DNA from: Hymenobacter properus
Lineage (GTDB): Bacteria > Bacteroidota > Bacteroidia > Cytophagales > Hymenobacteraceae
Reading direction: 5' to 3'
DNA: 64,000 nucleotides
NCBI RefSeq assembly: GCF_015694735.1
Contig: NZ_JADQDP010000002.1
Location: 1,116,001-1,180,000, forward strand
Of the stretch, positions 8,517-17,183 are shown one piece after another. Within the stretch, counting starts at the first letter, position 1; each line of letters begins with the position of its first letter. The notes below the pieces were generated by a model. It searched no databases and was not told the DNA's origin. It saw only the letters and a program-made list of their open reading frames with translations. Made by a program: the position numbers and the translations under genes.

Positions 8517-9689
8517 TTAAGACTGAAATGGCGCGGCAATCTGCTCGTAGCTCTCGCCGTGGCGCTCGGCCGACTCGCGCAGGAGTTGTTGCTGCCAAGG
8601 GCGCAGGGCCGCGTCGGCGCCCAGCTCGATGATGTCGGCAATGAGACGGTTGCTGAGCACCATGTTGGCCATGGTGGTGCCGTGGTCGGCCGCGAGATGG
8701 GCTTTGAGGGCGTTGAGCAGGGTTTCGCGGGCCTCGGCGCGGGTGGCGGCAGGGCCGCTGAGGCGGCGGCGGAACGGGAACTTGCGTTGGTCGGCCGGCA
8801 GTGGGGCCTCGGGAGCCAGGTCGGTGGTACCGATGGCCAGCAGCTGCTCGGCATAAGGCGGGCGCTTCAGCTCGGGGTGCAGGCCGTTGGCGGTGCGCAG
8901 CTGCAGCGTGGTTTCGATGGGGTTGCGCGTGAGCTCGGCCAGCTTGTCGTTGCTGAGCACGTGGTAGGGCGGGCGGTCGAGCTGCCGGGCCACGGCGTCG
9001 CGCAGCAAATACAATTCGCGGAAAATGGGCATTTCCTGCGGCGTGATGCGATACTTGGCGGCGTTGCGCGACCACGGGCGCGGGTCGTCGCGGCCGTAGC
9101 GCACGGCTTCGAGGGCAATGTTTTCCTGCGCGGCCCAATCGGAGCGGCCCAGTTCGGCCAGGCGGGCGCTGAGGCGGTCGGTGAGCTCGAACAGGTAGAG
9201 CACGTCGTTGGCGGCGTACTCCTTCTGGGCTTCGGTGAGCGGGCGCTTCAGCCAGTTCGACTTTTGCTCGCCCTTGTCCACTTCAAAGCCCAGCTCGGCC
9301 TGAATGAGGCGGCCCAGCGAAATGTTGTTGTCTTCAGCCGCTAGCAGCGTGAATTGCACGCTGGTGTCCACGATGTTGCGGCAGTGCACGCCGAACAGCT
9401 CATCGAGCAGCAGAATATCGGACTTGCACGAGTGAAACACCTTGGCCACGGCCGGATTGCGCAGCACGGCAAACAGCGGCTCCAGGCCGGCGGCCATGTC
9501 GGGCAGGGGCAGCGGGTCGATAAGGTAAACCTCCAGGCCGTCGAACACCTGAATGAGCGCCAGGTGCCGCCCGTAGCGGTGGCGCATGTCGTCAAACTCC
9601 AGGTCGATGCCGATGCGCGGCAGGGTGGCAAAGTGCGCCGCCGCGGAAACAACGGCCTCGGCGGTGGTCAGGTAATGAATGGTGGGCAT
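8517..9689 (-). CDS. rnd: Ribonuclease D family 3'-5' exonuclease with HRDC domain
   Basis: A 390-residue DEDD-type exonuclease. Exo I is GIDLEFDD (Asp29, Glu31), Exo II is in CKSDILLLDELFG, and Exo III is YAANDVLYLFEL with the Tyr of the DEDDy subclass. A second helical part (about 215-300) with LRDAVARQLDRPPYHVLSNDKL is an HRDC nucleic-acid-binding domain. I chose the start MPTIHYLTT because the 27 codons before it look non-coding. The expected role is 3' maturation or decay of tRNA and other stable RNA in the cytoplasm. It lies just downstream of palindrome copy 2 on the map, with no obvious operon partner. Confidence 0.88.
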   Translation of the reverse strand: MPTIHYLTTAEAVVSAAAHFATLPRIGIDLEFDDMRHRYGRHLALIQVFDGLEVYLIDPLPLPDMAAGLEPLFAVLRNPAVAKVFHSCKSDILLLDELFGVHCRNIVDTSVQFTLLAAEDNNISLGRLIQAELGFEVDKGEQKSNWLKRPLTEAQKEYAANDVLYLFELTDRLSARLAELGRSDWAAQENIALEAVRYGRDDPRPWSRNAAKYRITPQEMPIFRELYLLRDAVARQLDRPPYHVLSNDKLAELTRNPIETTLQLRTANGLHPELKRPPYAEQLLAIGTTDLAPEAPLPADQRKFPFRRRLSGPAATRAEARETLLNALKAHLAADHGTTMANMVLSNRLIADIIELGADAALRPWQQQLLRESAERHGESYEQIAAPFQS

Positions 9690-9871
9690 TGAAATAGAAA
9701 GCAAAGCGGCGGAGCCGGTACCGGGCCGGGCCCGGCTGGCGCGGTAAAGGTAGGCACCGGCGGCAGGCAAACGACGCCGCGGGCCGATATGCCAACAGCT
9801 ACCGGCGGCTAATTGGTTTGGGGCGTTGCGCGCCCGCGGCCGGCGCGTGGCTTTTGTTGGGTTGCGACTTC

Positions 9872-10339
9872 CTACTCTTCGTCTTCGTCGCGGGAGAAGT
9901 CGAGCGTGCGGGCCAAGTCAACGCCTTCCTGCGCCACTTCTTCCAGCAGCTCCGGTGCGTCGGCGTCCAGGGTGCGGCCGAAGAGGTTGAGCAGCTCTTC
10001 GCCCTCCTCGTTCACGTACAGGTTTTCGTACATGCGGTCGAACAGTTTCGCGTCGCGGCTCACAATGCGGTCGATGTCCTCGGGCGAGCGGGCTTCGTTC
10101 AGGGCGCGGTGCAGCAGGTCGAGCACCTGGCGGCTGGCGTCGTGGTCGCCCAGCTCACTCACTAGTTTCAGCAGGCTCATGGCCAGGCCCAGGCGCACCT
10201 GCTCAAATCGGAACGGCCGCTGGGCCGGCGGGGCGGTGCGCAGCTGGTCGTGGGCCTGCCGGGCCGTGGGCGTGAGGTAGTAGCGCACGTCGTTGGGCGC
10301 GGTGAAGGCGAGGTGCAGCAGCTGTTCGTAGGGCGACAT
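9872..10339 (-). CDS. Conserved-looking hypothetical protein with acidic C-terminus
   Basis: A 155-residue soluble protein that I do not recognise. The start MSPYEQLLHLAF fits a helical protein; an upstream in-frame Met would add 37 Arg/Pro-rich residues that look non-coding. Most of it is predicted helix, with ALNEARSPEDIDRIVSRD in the middle and a very acidic tail (LDFSRDEDEE). It has no signal peptide, TM segment or metal-binding motif. It stands alone between rnd and a plus-strand small membrane protein, with the starts about 150 bp apart. Confidence 0.6.
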   Translation of the reverse strand: MSPYEQLLHLAFTAPNDVRYYLTPTARQAHDQLRTAPPAQRPFRFEQVRLGLAMSLLKLVSELGDHDASRQVLDLLHRALNEARSPEDIDRIVSRDAKLFDRMYENLYVNEEGEELLNLFGRTLDADAPELLEEVAQEGVDLARTLDFSRDEDEE

Positions 10340-10487
10340 AGAGAAGGGCAGGGGCCGAAACAAGGCCTTGTTCGGTGCGTAAGCTAAAAGCCGCAAGGTA
10401 CGCGCCACAGCCGGGCCCTCGACCTTCTGCGGCCGCAACATCCACCGCAAACGCAGGTTATTTCTTCACTTCCAACCATATTCTCTG

Positions 10488-10724
10488 ATGACACATAAAT
10501 CCAAATGGCTGCTGTTTTCTCCGCTGGGCCTGGTCACCATTGGCGCGGGCGCCTGCCTGGTGCAGTGGGCCGGCAATCTGAAAGAAAAAGGCGCGCCCAC
10601 CAAAGACTGGGTGTTGGCCGGCACGGCAGCTCTCACGGTGTTCAACGCGGGCGTCAGCCTGTTTGGGCAGGGCGTGGTGGAGCGGGTGCTGCACGAGGTG
10701 CGCGAGAAAACGAAGGAAGCTTAA
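10488..10724 (+). CDS. Small two-helix membrane protein, unknown function
   Basis: A 78-residue protein, MTHKSKWLLFSPLG onward, with two hydrophobic helices (about 8-28 and 42-62) joined by a short charged loop (NLKEKGAPTKDW). It has a charged C-terminus, VERVLHEVREKTKEA. The layout is like small Bacteroidota membrane proteins of unknown role. A strong bidirectional terminator follows at 10754-10787. The codon use matches its neighbours. No function is proposed. Confidence 0.6.
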   Translation: MTHKSKWLLFSPLGLVTIGAGACLVQWAGNLKEKGAPTKDWVLAGTAALTVFNAGVSLFGQGVVERVLHEVREKTKEA

Positions 10725-10753
10725 CACCTCCTTAGCTCTACCCTTGAAGACAC

Positions 10754-10787
10754 AAAAAGCCCCGGCCTACTAAGGTCGGGGCTTTTT
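10754..10787. terminator. Bidirectional rho-independent terminator
   Basis: The stem AGCCCCGGCC / GGTCGGGGCT (one wobble) has a 6-nt loop and is flanked by A5 and T5. It lies between the convergent genes ending at 10724 (+) and 10824 (-), so it can serve both. Confidence 0.85.
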
Positions 10788-10823
10788 GGGAAATGCGAAA
10801 GGAAAAGCTTAAGCTAGTCGAAC

Positions 10824-11132
10824 CTATTCGGTTTTGGCTTCCATTTTGGCCGAGCCTTCGGCGGCTTTGCCGCTTACTTTGTTGGCACCGCGCTTCACAG
10901 CATGGCCGGTCTTTTTGGCGCCGCGCTTGATGGCGTGGCCGGTTTTGTGAGCCACGTTGCCGGCGGCGTCCTTGGTGTTGTCGAGGGCCTGGCCCACGTT
11001 GGTTTTACCGGTTTTGGTTACCACTTTGGTGGTGCCGTTGTCACGCACCTTCACTTCGGTCGAGGGCGTGGTTTGTGCGAAGCTGGCGGTAGCGAAAGCG
11101 CACAGGGCGAGCAGCAAGGTTACTTTTTTCAT
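10824..11132 (-). CDS. Small exported lysine-rich protein with KTGHA repeats
   Basis: A 102-residue protein. MKKVTLLLALCAFATASFAQ is a clear signal peptide with cleavage after AFA or FAQ. The mature part is basic and low in complexity: a TKTGKTNVGQAL region, then tandem units HKTGHAIKRGAKKTGHAVKRGANK, which is two copies of a KTGHAxKRGAxK unit of about 11-12 residues. It ends with an alternating Ala/Lys/Glu tail. It has no Cys and no enzymatic motif. The charge suggests binding to an anionic surface or polymer in the periplasm, but that is a guess. Confidence 0.7.
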   Translation of the reverse strand: MKKVTLLLALCAFATASFAQTTPSTEVKVRDNGTTKVVTKTGKTNVGQALDNTKDAAGNVAHKTGHAIKRGAKKTGHAVKRGANKVSGKAAEGSAKMEAKTE

Positions 11133-11256
11133 GGTCAGAAGTTGAATTAAGGGTAAGTGGGGCGTTGTACGGGCCCCGTTTTCAAAGGTTCTGACAAGAG
11201 CCGTGCCGCAAATAGTTGTCGGCCCAACAACCGCGGTTGGAAGCGGCTGCCAGGTG

Positions 11257-12498
11257 CTACGGCAGCAGCAGCGAGCTGTCGCCGTAGCTCAAAAAGCGGT
11301 AGCCGTGGGCCAGGGCGTGCTCATACACCTGGCGCCAGCCGGGCCCCAGCAACGCGGCTACCAGCAGCAGCAAGGTGCTTTCGGGCTGATGAAAGTTGGT
11401 GATGAGCCCGTCGATGAGCCGGAATCGGTAGCCCGGCGCGATGAGCAGCTGCGTGCGCGCCTCTAGCGTGTCGGTTCCTCTTTGCTCCAGATGCTTCAGC
11501 AATGCCGTTAGGGCCGTTTCTGCCGTAATGCTGGCGGCTTCATCCGCCCAGTCGTAGGGTTGCCATTGCGTAACCAGCAGCTCTGCGTGGCGGGCAGCCG
11601 GTTCTTTCAATAAGCCCACGCCCAGCCAATACAGCGTTTCGAGGGTGCGCAGGCTGGTGGTGCCCACCGCGATGACTGGCCGCGGGCGGTGCGCCAGCAG
11701 CTGCCGCAGCAGCGCAGCCGTCACCAGAATGGGCTCGGTGTGCATGGGGTGCTCGGCCATGCGGTCGGCCTTCACGGGCTGGAAAGTGCCCGCCCCCACG
11801 TGCAGCGTGACGTGGCCAATTTCGAAGCCTTTCTCCTGCAGTTCGGCCAGTATTTCCGGTGTGAAATGCAGGCCGGCGGTAGGAGCTGCCACAGCGCCCT
11901 CGGTGGCGGCATACACGGTTTGGTAGCGCACGGCATCGGCAGCGGTGTCGGGCCGGTCGATGTAGGGCGGCAGGGGCAAGTGGCCGGCTGCCCGCAGCAC
12001 CTCGGCAAAGGGTAGCTCAGCGGGCTCCCAGCTAAAGTCAATCAGGGCGGTGCCCGCCTCCTGGGTTTGGCGCACAGCGGTGAGGGTGGCGGTTTGGCCG
12101 TCGGCAGTGGTGAATTCCAGCGTCACGGGGCCTTCTTTCCAGCGGCGGCCGTTGCCCACGAGGCAGCGCCAGGTAGCGTGGTTGGTTTGCTGCAGGGCCA
12201 GTTCCAGGCTGCGGTGTGGTGCTACCGGCTCCAGGCAAAACAACTCGACCTGGCCACCTGTGGGGCGCCGGGCCAGCAGCCGCGCCCGTACCACCCGCGT
12301 GTCGTTGAAAACGAGCAGGGCACCGGGCGGCAGCTCGCCGGGCAGGTCGCGAAATTGCTTATCCGCAATGTGGCCGTGGCGGCTCAGCAGCAGGCGGCTG
12401 GCAGCCCGGTCGGGCAGGGGCTCGGGCGCGATGCGTTCGGCCGGCAGGGGGTAGGTGAAGTCGTGGATGGAAAGCTGGCGCGGGTCGGGGGTCGTCAT
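11257..12498 (-). CDS. queA: S-adenosylmethionine:tRNA ribosyltransferase-isomerase (QueA)
   Basis: A 413-residue cytoplasmic enzyme that moves the ribosyl group of AdoMet to preQ1 in tRNA, making epoxyqueuosine. Family blocks are visible: FTYPLPAERIAPEPL, LVFNDTRVVRARL, then AAPTAGLHFTPEIL, HVTLHVGAGTFQPVKADRMAEHPMHTE (two blocks), and TNFHQPESTLLLLVAAL near the C-terminus. It is about 50 residues longer than the E. coli enzyme, with the extra length mainly between the TLETLYWLG and TNFHQPEST blocks, as is usual in Bacteroidota. A minus-strand GACCTTTG a few bases before the start resembles a -7 element. A two-way terminator separates its upstream side from the methyltransferase gene. Confidence 0.93.
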   Translation of the reverse strand: MTTPDPRQLSIHDFTYPLPAERIAPEPLPDRAASRLLLSRHGHIADKQFRDLPGELPPGALLVFNDTRVVRARLLARRPTGGQVELFCLEPVAPHRSLELALQQTNHATWRCLVGNGRRWKEGPVTLEFTTADGQTATLTAVRQTQEAGTALIDFSWEPAELPFAEVLRAAGHLPLPPYIDRPDTAADAVRYQTVYAATEGAVAAPTAGLHFTPEILAELQEKGFEIGHVTLHVGAGTFQPVKADRMAEHPMHTEPILVTAALLRQLLAHRPRPVIAVGTTSLRTLETLYWLGVGLLKEPAARHAELLVTQWQPYDWADEAASITAETALTALLKHLEQRGTDTLEARTQLLIAPGYRFRLIDGLITNFHQPESTLLLLVAALLGPGWRQVYEHALAHGYRFLSYGDSSLLLP

Positions 12499-12542
12499 AG
12501 GCCCGCAAAGGTCGGGTTGGGTGCCGTTAAAAGTTGAGTGCT

Positions 12543-12590
12543 AAAAGATAAAAAGCCCGCCTGACGATTCAGGCGGGCTTTTTATCTTTT
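12543..12590. terminator. Strong rho-independent terminator (22-bp stem)
   Basis: The arms AAAAGATAAAAAGCCCGCCT and its complement surround a short CGAT-type loop, with T5 and T4 runs. It lies just beyond the 3' end of the methyltransferase gene (minus strand, ends at 12600) and upstream of queA. Confidence 0.88.
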
Positions 12591-12599
12591 AAAAGACGG

Positions 12600-13400
12600 C
12601 TACTTTCTCCGGAACAGCAGCAGGTGTTGCTGCGGCAGCGTTTCCACGGTTTCGATAAATTCCAGGCCCACGGCGGCCATTTCCTTGCGGGCCTGCTCCA
12701 CGCTCATCTTGTGAATGCGCTTGATGGGCACGTTAGCGTCCTCGGCCCGGTACTCCACCAGGGCCAGGCGGCCAGTGCCGGGCTTCAACGCGCGGCGGAT
12801 GGCCCGGCCCATCTCGCGTGGGTGGTCGAACTCGTGGTAGGCGTCCACTATGAGCACGAGGTCCACACTGTCGGCAGGCAGGGCGGGGCTGGTGGTGGTC
12901 CCCAGCACGGGGCGCACGTTGGCGGCCTTCAGCTTGCGCTTGTTGGCTTGCAGCGCCGTTATCATTTCGGGCTGGATGTCGACGGCCAGCACTTCGCCTT
13001 TGGGTACTTTTTTGGCCAGCTGGAACGAGAAAAAGCCCGTGCCGGCGCCAATATCAGCCACCACGTCGGTGGGCTTCAACTGGAGCTCTTTCAGCAGCAG
13101 GTCGGTGCCTTCTTCCTGGCGGCGGCCGGTGCGCTCCAGCCAACTGGCGCCCTCGTGGCCCATCACGTGGGCAATCTGGCGGCCCATGTAATAGGTGCCA
13201 ATGCCGTTGGGGTCGCGCGGTGGCGCGGTTTCGTAGCCGCTGGTATCGGCTTGCACCACAGCCTGCAGGCGCTGCGTGGCAAAAGCCGACGGCCGTGTTT
13301 CGGCGGGCAGCTGGGTGCAGCCCCACAGCAGCAAACCGGCACTGCTGCCGGTTCCCACGGCGTTCAAGGTCCGTTGCCAGGATGAAAAACGATACTTCAT
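12600..13400 (-). CDS. Class I SAM-dependent methyltransferase with lipoprotein-like signal
   Basis: A 266-residue protein. The first 30 residues (MKYRFSSWQRTL, then a hydrophobic stretch ending LLLWGC) look like a lipoprotein signal with Cys as the +1 residue. After a linker, residues from about 95 form a Rossmann methyltransferase: motif I VVADIGAGTGFFSFQLAK, motif II GEVLAVDIQPEM, and motif IV VDLVLIVDAYHEFDHP. The fold resembles UbiE-type or predicted secreted methyltransferases (COG4798-like). AdoMet is cytoplasmic, so an exported enzyme would lack its donor; the signal may instead be a membrane anchor. The ORF has a second in-frame Met four codons upstream. Substrate unknown. Confidence 0.75.
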   Translation of the reverse strand: MKYRFSSWQRTLNAVGTGSSAGLLLWGCTQLPAETRPSAFATQRLQAVVQADTSGYETAPPRDPNGIGTYYMGRQIAHVMGHEGASWLERTGRRQEEGTDLLLKELQLKPTDVVADIGAGTGFFSFQLAKKVPKGEVLAVDIQPEMITALQANKRKLKAANVRPVLGTTTSPALPADSVDLVLIVDAYHEFDHPREMGRAIRRALKPGTGRLALVEYRAEDANVPIKRIHKMSVEQARKEMAAVGLEFIETVETLPQQHLLLFRRK

Positions 13401-13609
13401 ATCAATTCGCAAGTAAGCACACCCAAGGCATCAACAGCAATTCCCGGCAGTGCGTTCAGCAATTATCAAGCCCATCGCGGGTAGCGGCCGGCAGGGGTGA
13501 AAAGAAAGAAGAGAATTGATTAAACCGGGAAAATGGTGCAAAGCAGCCACCTGCTTCCGACTTTCGCCGTAGAACGCGCATTCCGCTTACCCAATTACCT
13601 TTTTCAGTT

Positions 13610-14242
13610 ATGAAAAACCTGTTTCCCTCGTTTGCCAAAGCTGCGGCCGTGGCCCTTTGCGCCCTCACGTTTGGCAGCTGCAACCGCGCCGAGTACGCCA
13701 TGCTCCCCAAAGGCGCCTCCTACCATGGCGTGACGCGCGCGGCCACCCCCGTACCGGCCAAGCCAGAAGCCGCTGCTGCCACCACCGAAGCAGCCGCAAG
13801 CGCCGAAACCGCCACTGTAGCGCCTGCCGCCGTAGCGCCCGCCGCTGTAGCAGCCCATTCCACGCCTGCTCCCGCCAAAGTGGCAACCCCTGCACCTGCA
13901 GCCGCAGCTCAGCTGAGCACTACGCCAGCGGAAATCACCACAGCCAGCACGGCCAGCACCGACGCCGCATCCGCCCGCAAGCTGACCGGCATTCAGCGCC
14001 TGGTGCTGAATAAGGTGACGAAAAAAGTAGATAAAATGGTGCAGAAAGCAGCTGCCCGCCAGCACGACAACACGGCTTCGACGGCCAAAGGTGGCGTCAG
14101 CGGCAACCTGCGGCTGGGCATCATTCTCATGGTTATCGGTGCGCTCATCGCGCTGCTACCCGGTTTGTTCCGCGTGCTGGGCCTCATCGTCTTCATCGTG
14201 GGCGTGCTGTTCCTGCTCCTCTGGGTGCTCGACCAGGCATAA
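13610..14242 (+). CDS. Ala/Pro/Thr-rich lipoprotein with C-terminal double membrane helix
   Basis: A 210-residue protein with three parts. Residues 1-24 are a lipoprotein signal (ALTFGSC then NRAEY). Residues 35-125 are an Ala/Pro/Thr-rich low-complexity linker. The C-terminal part has a short basic helix, TGIQRLVLNKVTKKVDKMV, then two hydrophobic helices (LGIILMVIGALIALLPGL and VLGLIVFIVGVLFLLLWVL). The tail pair looks like small DUF-type membrane hairpins common in Bacteroidota. It is divergent from the methyltransferase gene and convergent with priA, with a shared terminator. Function unknown. Confidence 0.7.
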   Translation: MKNLFPSFAKAAAVALCALTFGSCNRAEYAMLPKGASYHGVTRAATPVPAKPEAAAATTEAAASAETATVAPAAVAPAAVAAHSTPAPAKVATPAPAAAAQLSTTPAEITTASTASTDAASARKLTGIQRLVLNKVTKKVDKMVQKAAARQHDNTASTAKGGVSGNLRLGIILMVIGALIALLPGLFRVLGLIVFIVGVLFLLLWVLDQA

Positions 14243-14257
14243 CCCCCGGATTCAGCA

Positions 14258-14297
14258 TAAAAAAAGCCCCGTTCAGCTGCTGAGCGGGGCTTTTTTT
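14258..14297. terminator. Bidirectional rho-independent terminator
   Basis: The stem GCCCCGTTCA / TGAGCGGGGC (one G-U pair) around GCTGC is flanked by A7 and T7. It sits between the convergent lipoprotein gene (+) and priA (-). Confidence 0.88.
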
Positions 14298-14315
14298 ATG
14301 GCGCAATCATGCGCA

Positions 14316-16934
14316 TTACATGGGGTCCACGTCGGCCACCAGGCGGGCTTGCTTGAACTCCTTCTGGTCGCGCACCACGTCCATGGCTTCCAGAATCTGC
14401 TGTTTGGCATGCTTGAGCACGGTGTGGGCGCGGTCGAGCTTGATGGTGATTTCCTGCAGGAAGAAATTGCGGATGCGGAAGATATAAGGCGCCTCCGGCC
14501 CCAACACGGCGGCCTGGCCCAGCCGCTCCACCAGCTCTTGGGCCAGCATAATGGCCGCAGCCTGCCCCACGTTCTGGTCTATGTGCTTCACCGTCATTTT
14601 GATGACGCGCATGAAGGGCGGATAGCCGTGCTCGTGCCGCTGCACGATTTCGTAGTTGTAAAACTCCACGTAGTCGTTGCGGATGACCTTGTCGAAAATC
14701 ACCTGCGTGGGGTCGGAGGTCTGAATGATGACCTTGCCTTTCTTGCCCTTGCGGCCGGCCCTGCCGCTCACCTGCACAAACATCTGGTAGGCCCGCTCGT
14801 GCGCCCGGAAATCGGGGTAGTGAATGATGCTGTCGGCGTTGATGATGCCCACGAGGCTCACGTTGGCAAAATCGAGGCCTTTGGTCACCATCTGGGTGCC
14901 TACCAGCACGTTGGTGGCCTGCTTCTCAAAATCGGCAATGATTTGCTGGTAGCTGTTTTTGGCGCGGGTGGTGTCCAGGTCCATGCGCTGCACGTTGGCC
15001 TGCGGCAGCATGATTTTGAGGTCGTCCTCAATCTTCTCGGTGCCGAAGCCCTGGGTTTTCACGGCGCGCGAGCCGCAGGCGGGGCACTTGGTCACCATGC
15101 TGTCGTGGTAGCCGCAGTAGTGGCAGCGCAGCTCGTGGCTGTGCTTGTGGTAGCTCAGGCTCACGGCGCAATTGGTGCATTTCGGAATCCAGCCGCAGTC
15201 CTGGCAGGCCACCACGGGGGCGTAGCCGCGCCGGTTCTGGAACAGAATCACTTGCTCCTTGGCGCCCAGCTTGCGCTCAATCTCGCCCAGCAAATCGGCC
15301 GAGAAGTGGTTGTGCATGGTCTTGTGCTCGCGGGCCTTGCGCGTGTCTACCAGTTCAATGTCGGGCATGCCGGCTTCGCCAAAGCGCTTGCTGAGCGTCA
15401 CCAGCCCGTAGCGGCCCTGCTTGGCCTGGTAATACGTCTCCACGGCTGGCGTGGCCGAGCCCAGCAGTGTCTTGGCGCCCTGGAAGTTGGCCATCATCAG
15501 GGCCACCTCGCGGGCGTTGTAGCGCGGGGCGGGGTCGTACTGCTTGTAGGAAGATTCATGTTCCTCATCAACGATGATGAGCGAGAGGTTGTCGAACGGC
15601 AGAAACACCGCCGAGCGCACCCCAATCACCACCTGAAAGCGGCCCGAGAGCACACCATTCCACACTTCCACCCGTTCATTATCCGAGAATTTGGAGTGGT
15701 ACACGCCCAGCCGCGAGCCGAACACGCGCATGAGGCGCGTCACAATCTGGGCGGTGAGGGCAATTTCGGGCAGCAAATAGAGCACCTGCCCGCCGCTATC
15801 TAAGGCCGTGCGGATGAGGTCGATGTAGATTTCCGTTTTGCCGGCGCCCGTCACACCGTGCAGCAGCACGATATCCTTCTGCCCGAAGTGCGCCATGATT
15901 TCATCGCGCGCCGCCGTCTGCGATTCGCTGAGGCTGAAAGGGATCTGAATAGCACCCTCATTTTCCAACGGAAAGCGGCTTACAATCTGGTCGAATTGCT
16001 CCAGCACGCCGTTCTTAATGAGCGTGTTCACAGCCGAAGCCGAGAGGTGGGGGCTGCTGGTGAGGTAGGGCTTTTCGAGGCCGGCCAGATTGGCGTGCTC
16101 GTTCTGGTACACGGGCACGAGCTGCAGGTACTTCATCAGCACGTCGAGCTGCTTGGGCTTGGTGCTGAGCTGCATAAACAGCTGCTCGAGCGAAGCTTCG
16201 GACACGAAGTGGTGGGCCAGCCGCACCTTCTTCACCACCTTGGGCGCGTACTTGTCGGCCGTGTGCTCGAACAGGAAGATGACGTCCTTGTGCATCAACG
16301 ACTTGATGACCTTGTGGAAGGACGTAATGCCGAGCAGCTCGCCCACTTCGGTAAAGGTCATTGCCTTGCCTTCTTCCACGGTGCCCAGCGCGTCCACAAT
16401 CTGTTGCTCCTGTGCCGAAAGCGGATACTCGTTTTCCTCGGCCGAAAAGCCAGGGTGCAGCTGAATGCGCGACTCCGAGCTGAGCTTCAGGGCCGAGGGT
16501 AGGGCCGCGTTGATGACCTCGCCGATGGTGCAGAGGTAGTAGTCGGCCATCCAGCGAAACAGCTTGAGCTGCGGCTGCGTCACGACGGGGGCGTCGTCGA
16601 TAAATTCCAGAATGTACTTGGCCTGGTAGTCTTTGGGCGCCTGCTCGTGCACGGCGGCCACAATGCAGCTGAGCGTTTTTTTGGCCCCAAACTGCACGAT
16701 GACGCGCCCGCCAATCACCACGTTGTCGTTGAGCTCATACGGCACCCGGTAGGTGTAGAGCCGGGGCAGGGGTAGGGGCAAAATGACGTCGGCAAACAGC
16801 GTCACCCGGTCGGCCGACGGGGCCGCGGCGGGCGAAATAAAATCAAGCGCGAGATTCAAAACAGCAACAGGAGTGGGGCGAATAGTAAAGATAAAGCCGC
16901 CGGCTCCCGTAGCCCAACCCCTAAGCAGGAGCAT
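14316..16934 (-). CDS. priA: Primosomal protein N' (replication restart helicase PriA)
   Basis: An 872-residue superfamily 2 helicase that reloads the replisome at stalled forks. The N-terminal DNA-binding part (FADVILPLPLPRLYTYRVP) precedes the helicase core with Walker A GVTGAGKTEIY, DEEH box VDEEHESSYKQYDP, and GSATPAVETY. Paired Cys motifs for zinc (CQDCGWIPKCTNC, then CHYCGYH and CPACGS) lie inside the helicase, followed by GTQMVTKGLDF and QVSGRAGR. The first 25 residues from the ATG at 16934 look unlike PriA; a TTG at 16859 would give 847 residues and may be the true start. It is convergent with the upstream small lipoprotein gene. Confidence 0.95.
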   Translation of the reverse strand: MLLLRGWATGAGGFIFTIRPTPVAVLNLALDFISPAAAPSADRVTLFADVILPLPLPRLYTYRVPYELNDNVVIGGRVIVQFGAKKTLSCIVAAVHEQAPKDYQAKYILEFIDDAPVVTQPQLKLFRWMADYYLCTIGEVINAALPSALKLSSESRIQLHPGFSAEENEYPLSAQEQQIVDALGTVEEGKAMTFTEVGELLGITSFHKVIKSLMHKDVIFLFEHTADKYAPKVVKKVRLAHHFVSEASLEQLFMQLSTKPKQLDVLMKYLQLVPVYQNEHANLAGLEKPYLTSSPHLSASAVNTLIKNGVLEQFDQIVSRFPLENEGAIQIPFSLSESQTAARDEIMAHFGQKDIVLLHGVTGAGKTEIYIDLIRTALDSGGQVLYLLPEIALTAQIVTRLMRVFGSRLGVYHSKFSDNERVEVWNGVLSGRFQVVIGVRSAVFLPFDNLSLIIVDEEHESSYKQYDPAPRYNAREVALMMANFQGAKTLLGSATPAVETYYQAKQGRYGLVTLSKRFGEAGMPDIELVDTRKAREHKTMHNHFSADLLGEIERKLGAKEQVILFQNRRGYAPVVACQDCGWIPKCTNCAVSLSYHKHSHELRCHYCGYHDSMVTKCPACGSRAVKTQGFGTEKIEDDLKIMLPQANVQRMDLDTTRAKNSYQQIIADFEKQATNVLVGTQMVTKGLDFANVSLVGIINADSIIHYPDFRAHERAYQMFVQVSGRAGRKGKKGKVIIQTSDPTQVIFDKVIRNDYVEFYNYEIVQRHEHGYPPFMRVIKMTVKHIDQNVGQAAAIMLAQELVERLGQAAVLGPEAPYIFRIRNFFLQEITIKLDRAHTVLKHAKQQILEAMDVVRDQKEFKQARLVADVDPM

Positions 16935-17183
16935 AAGTTGCCCGCCGCATGGGCTAGCTGGCGGGGAGAGCCGGCCACGGGTGCCCCGCTCACAGCTTTA
17001 GCAGCACTTGCCCAAAACAATACAGCCGGGCCGGGTCTGAAATGTATAAGTGTTTAAATATTTAGGTTGTGGCTGGATTTTTGCGCGAAAAGTTATAGCT
17101 TGAGCAGCCTAATCGTCAGCTGGTTGGTCTAGCTACCGCACGCTTGCATTCACCCTATTCTCTCACCCTTTTCCTCCTCACTT
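16935..17183. other. Intergenic region between divergent priA and the large secreted protein gene
   Basis: About 250 bp (325 bp if priA starts at 16859). It is AT-rich around 17040-17100 and should hold promoters for both directions. I could not pick a convincing TTTG/TAnnTTTG pair for the plus strand, and I see no hairpin or ORF. Confidence 0.4.

Noticed and set aside
13456..13710. 84-codon minus-strand ORF upstream of the Ala/Pro-rich lipoprotein gene
   Set aside because: It overlaps the real plus-strand signal peptide region and has no recognisable protein features.
14091..15803. 570-codon plus-strand open frame across priA
   Set aside because: It overlaps priA, which has full helicase and zinc motifs on the other strand. 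The frame is His/Val/Gly-rich without any domain and is a high-GC codon shadow.
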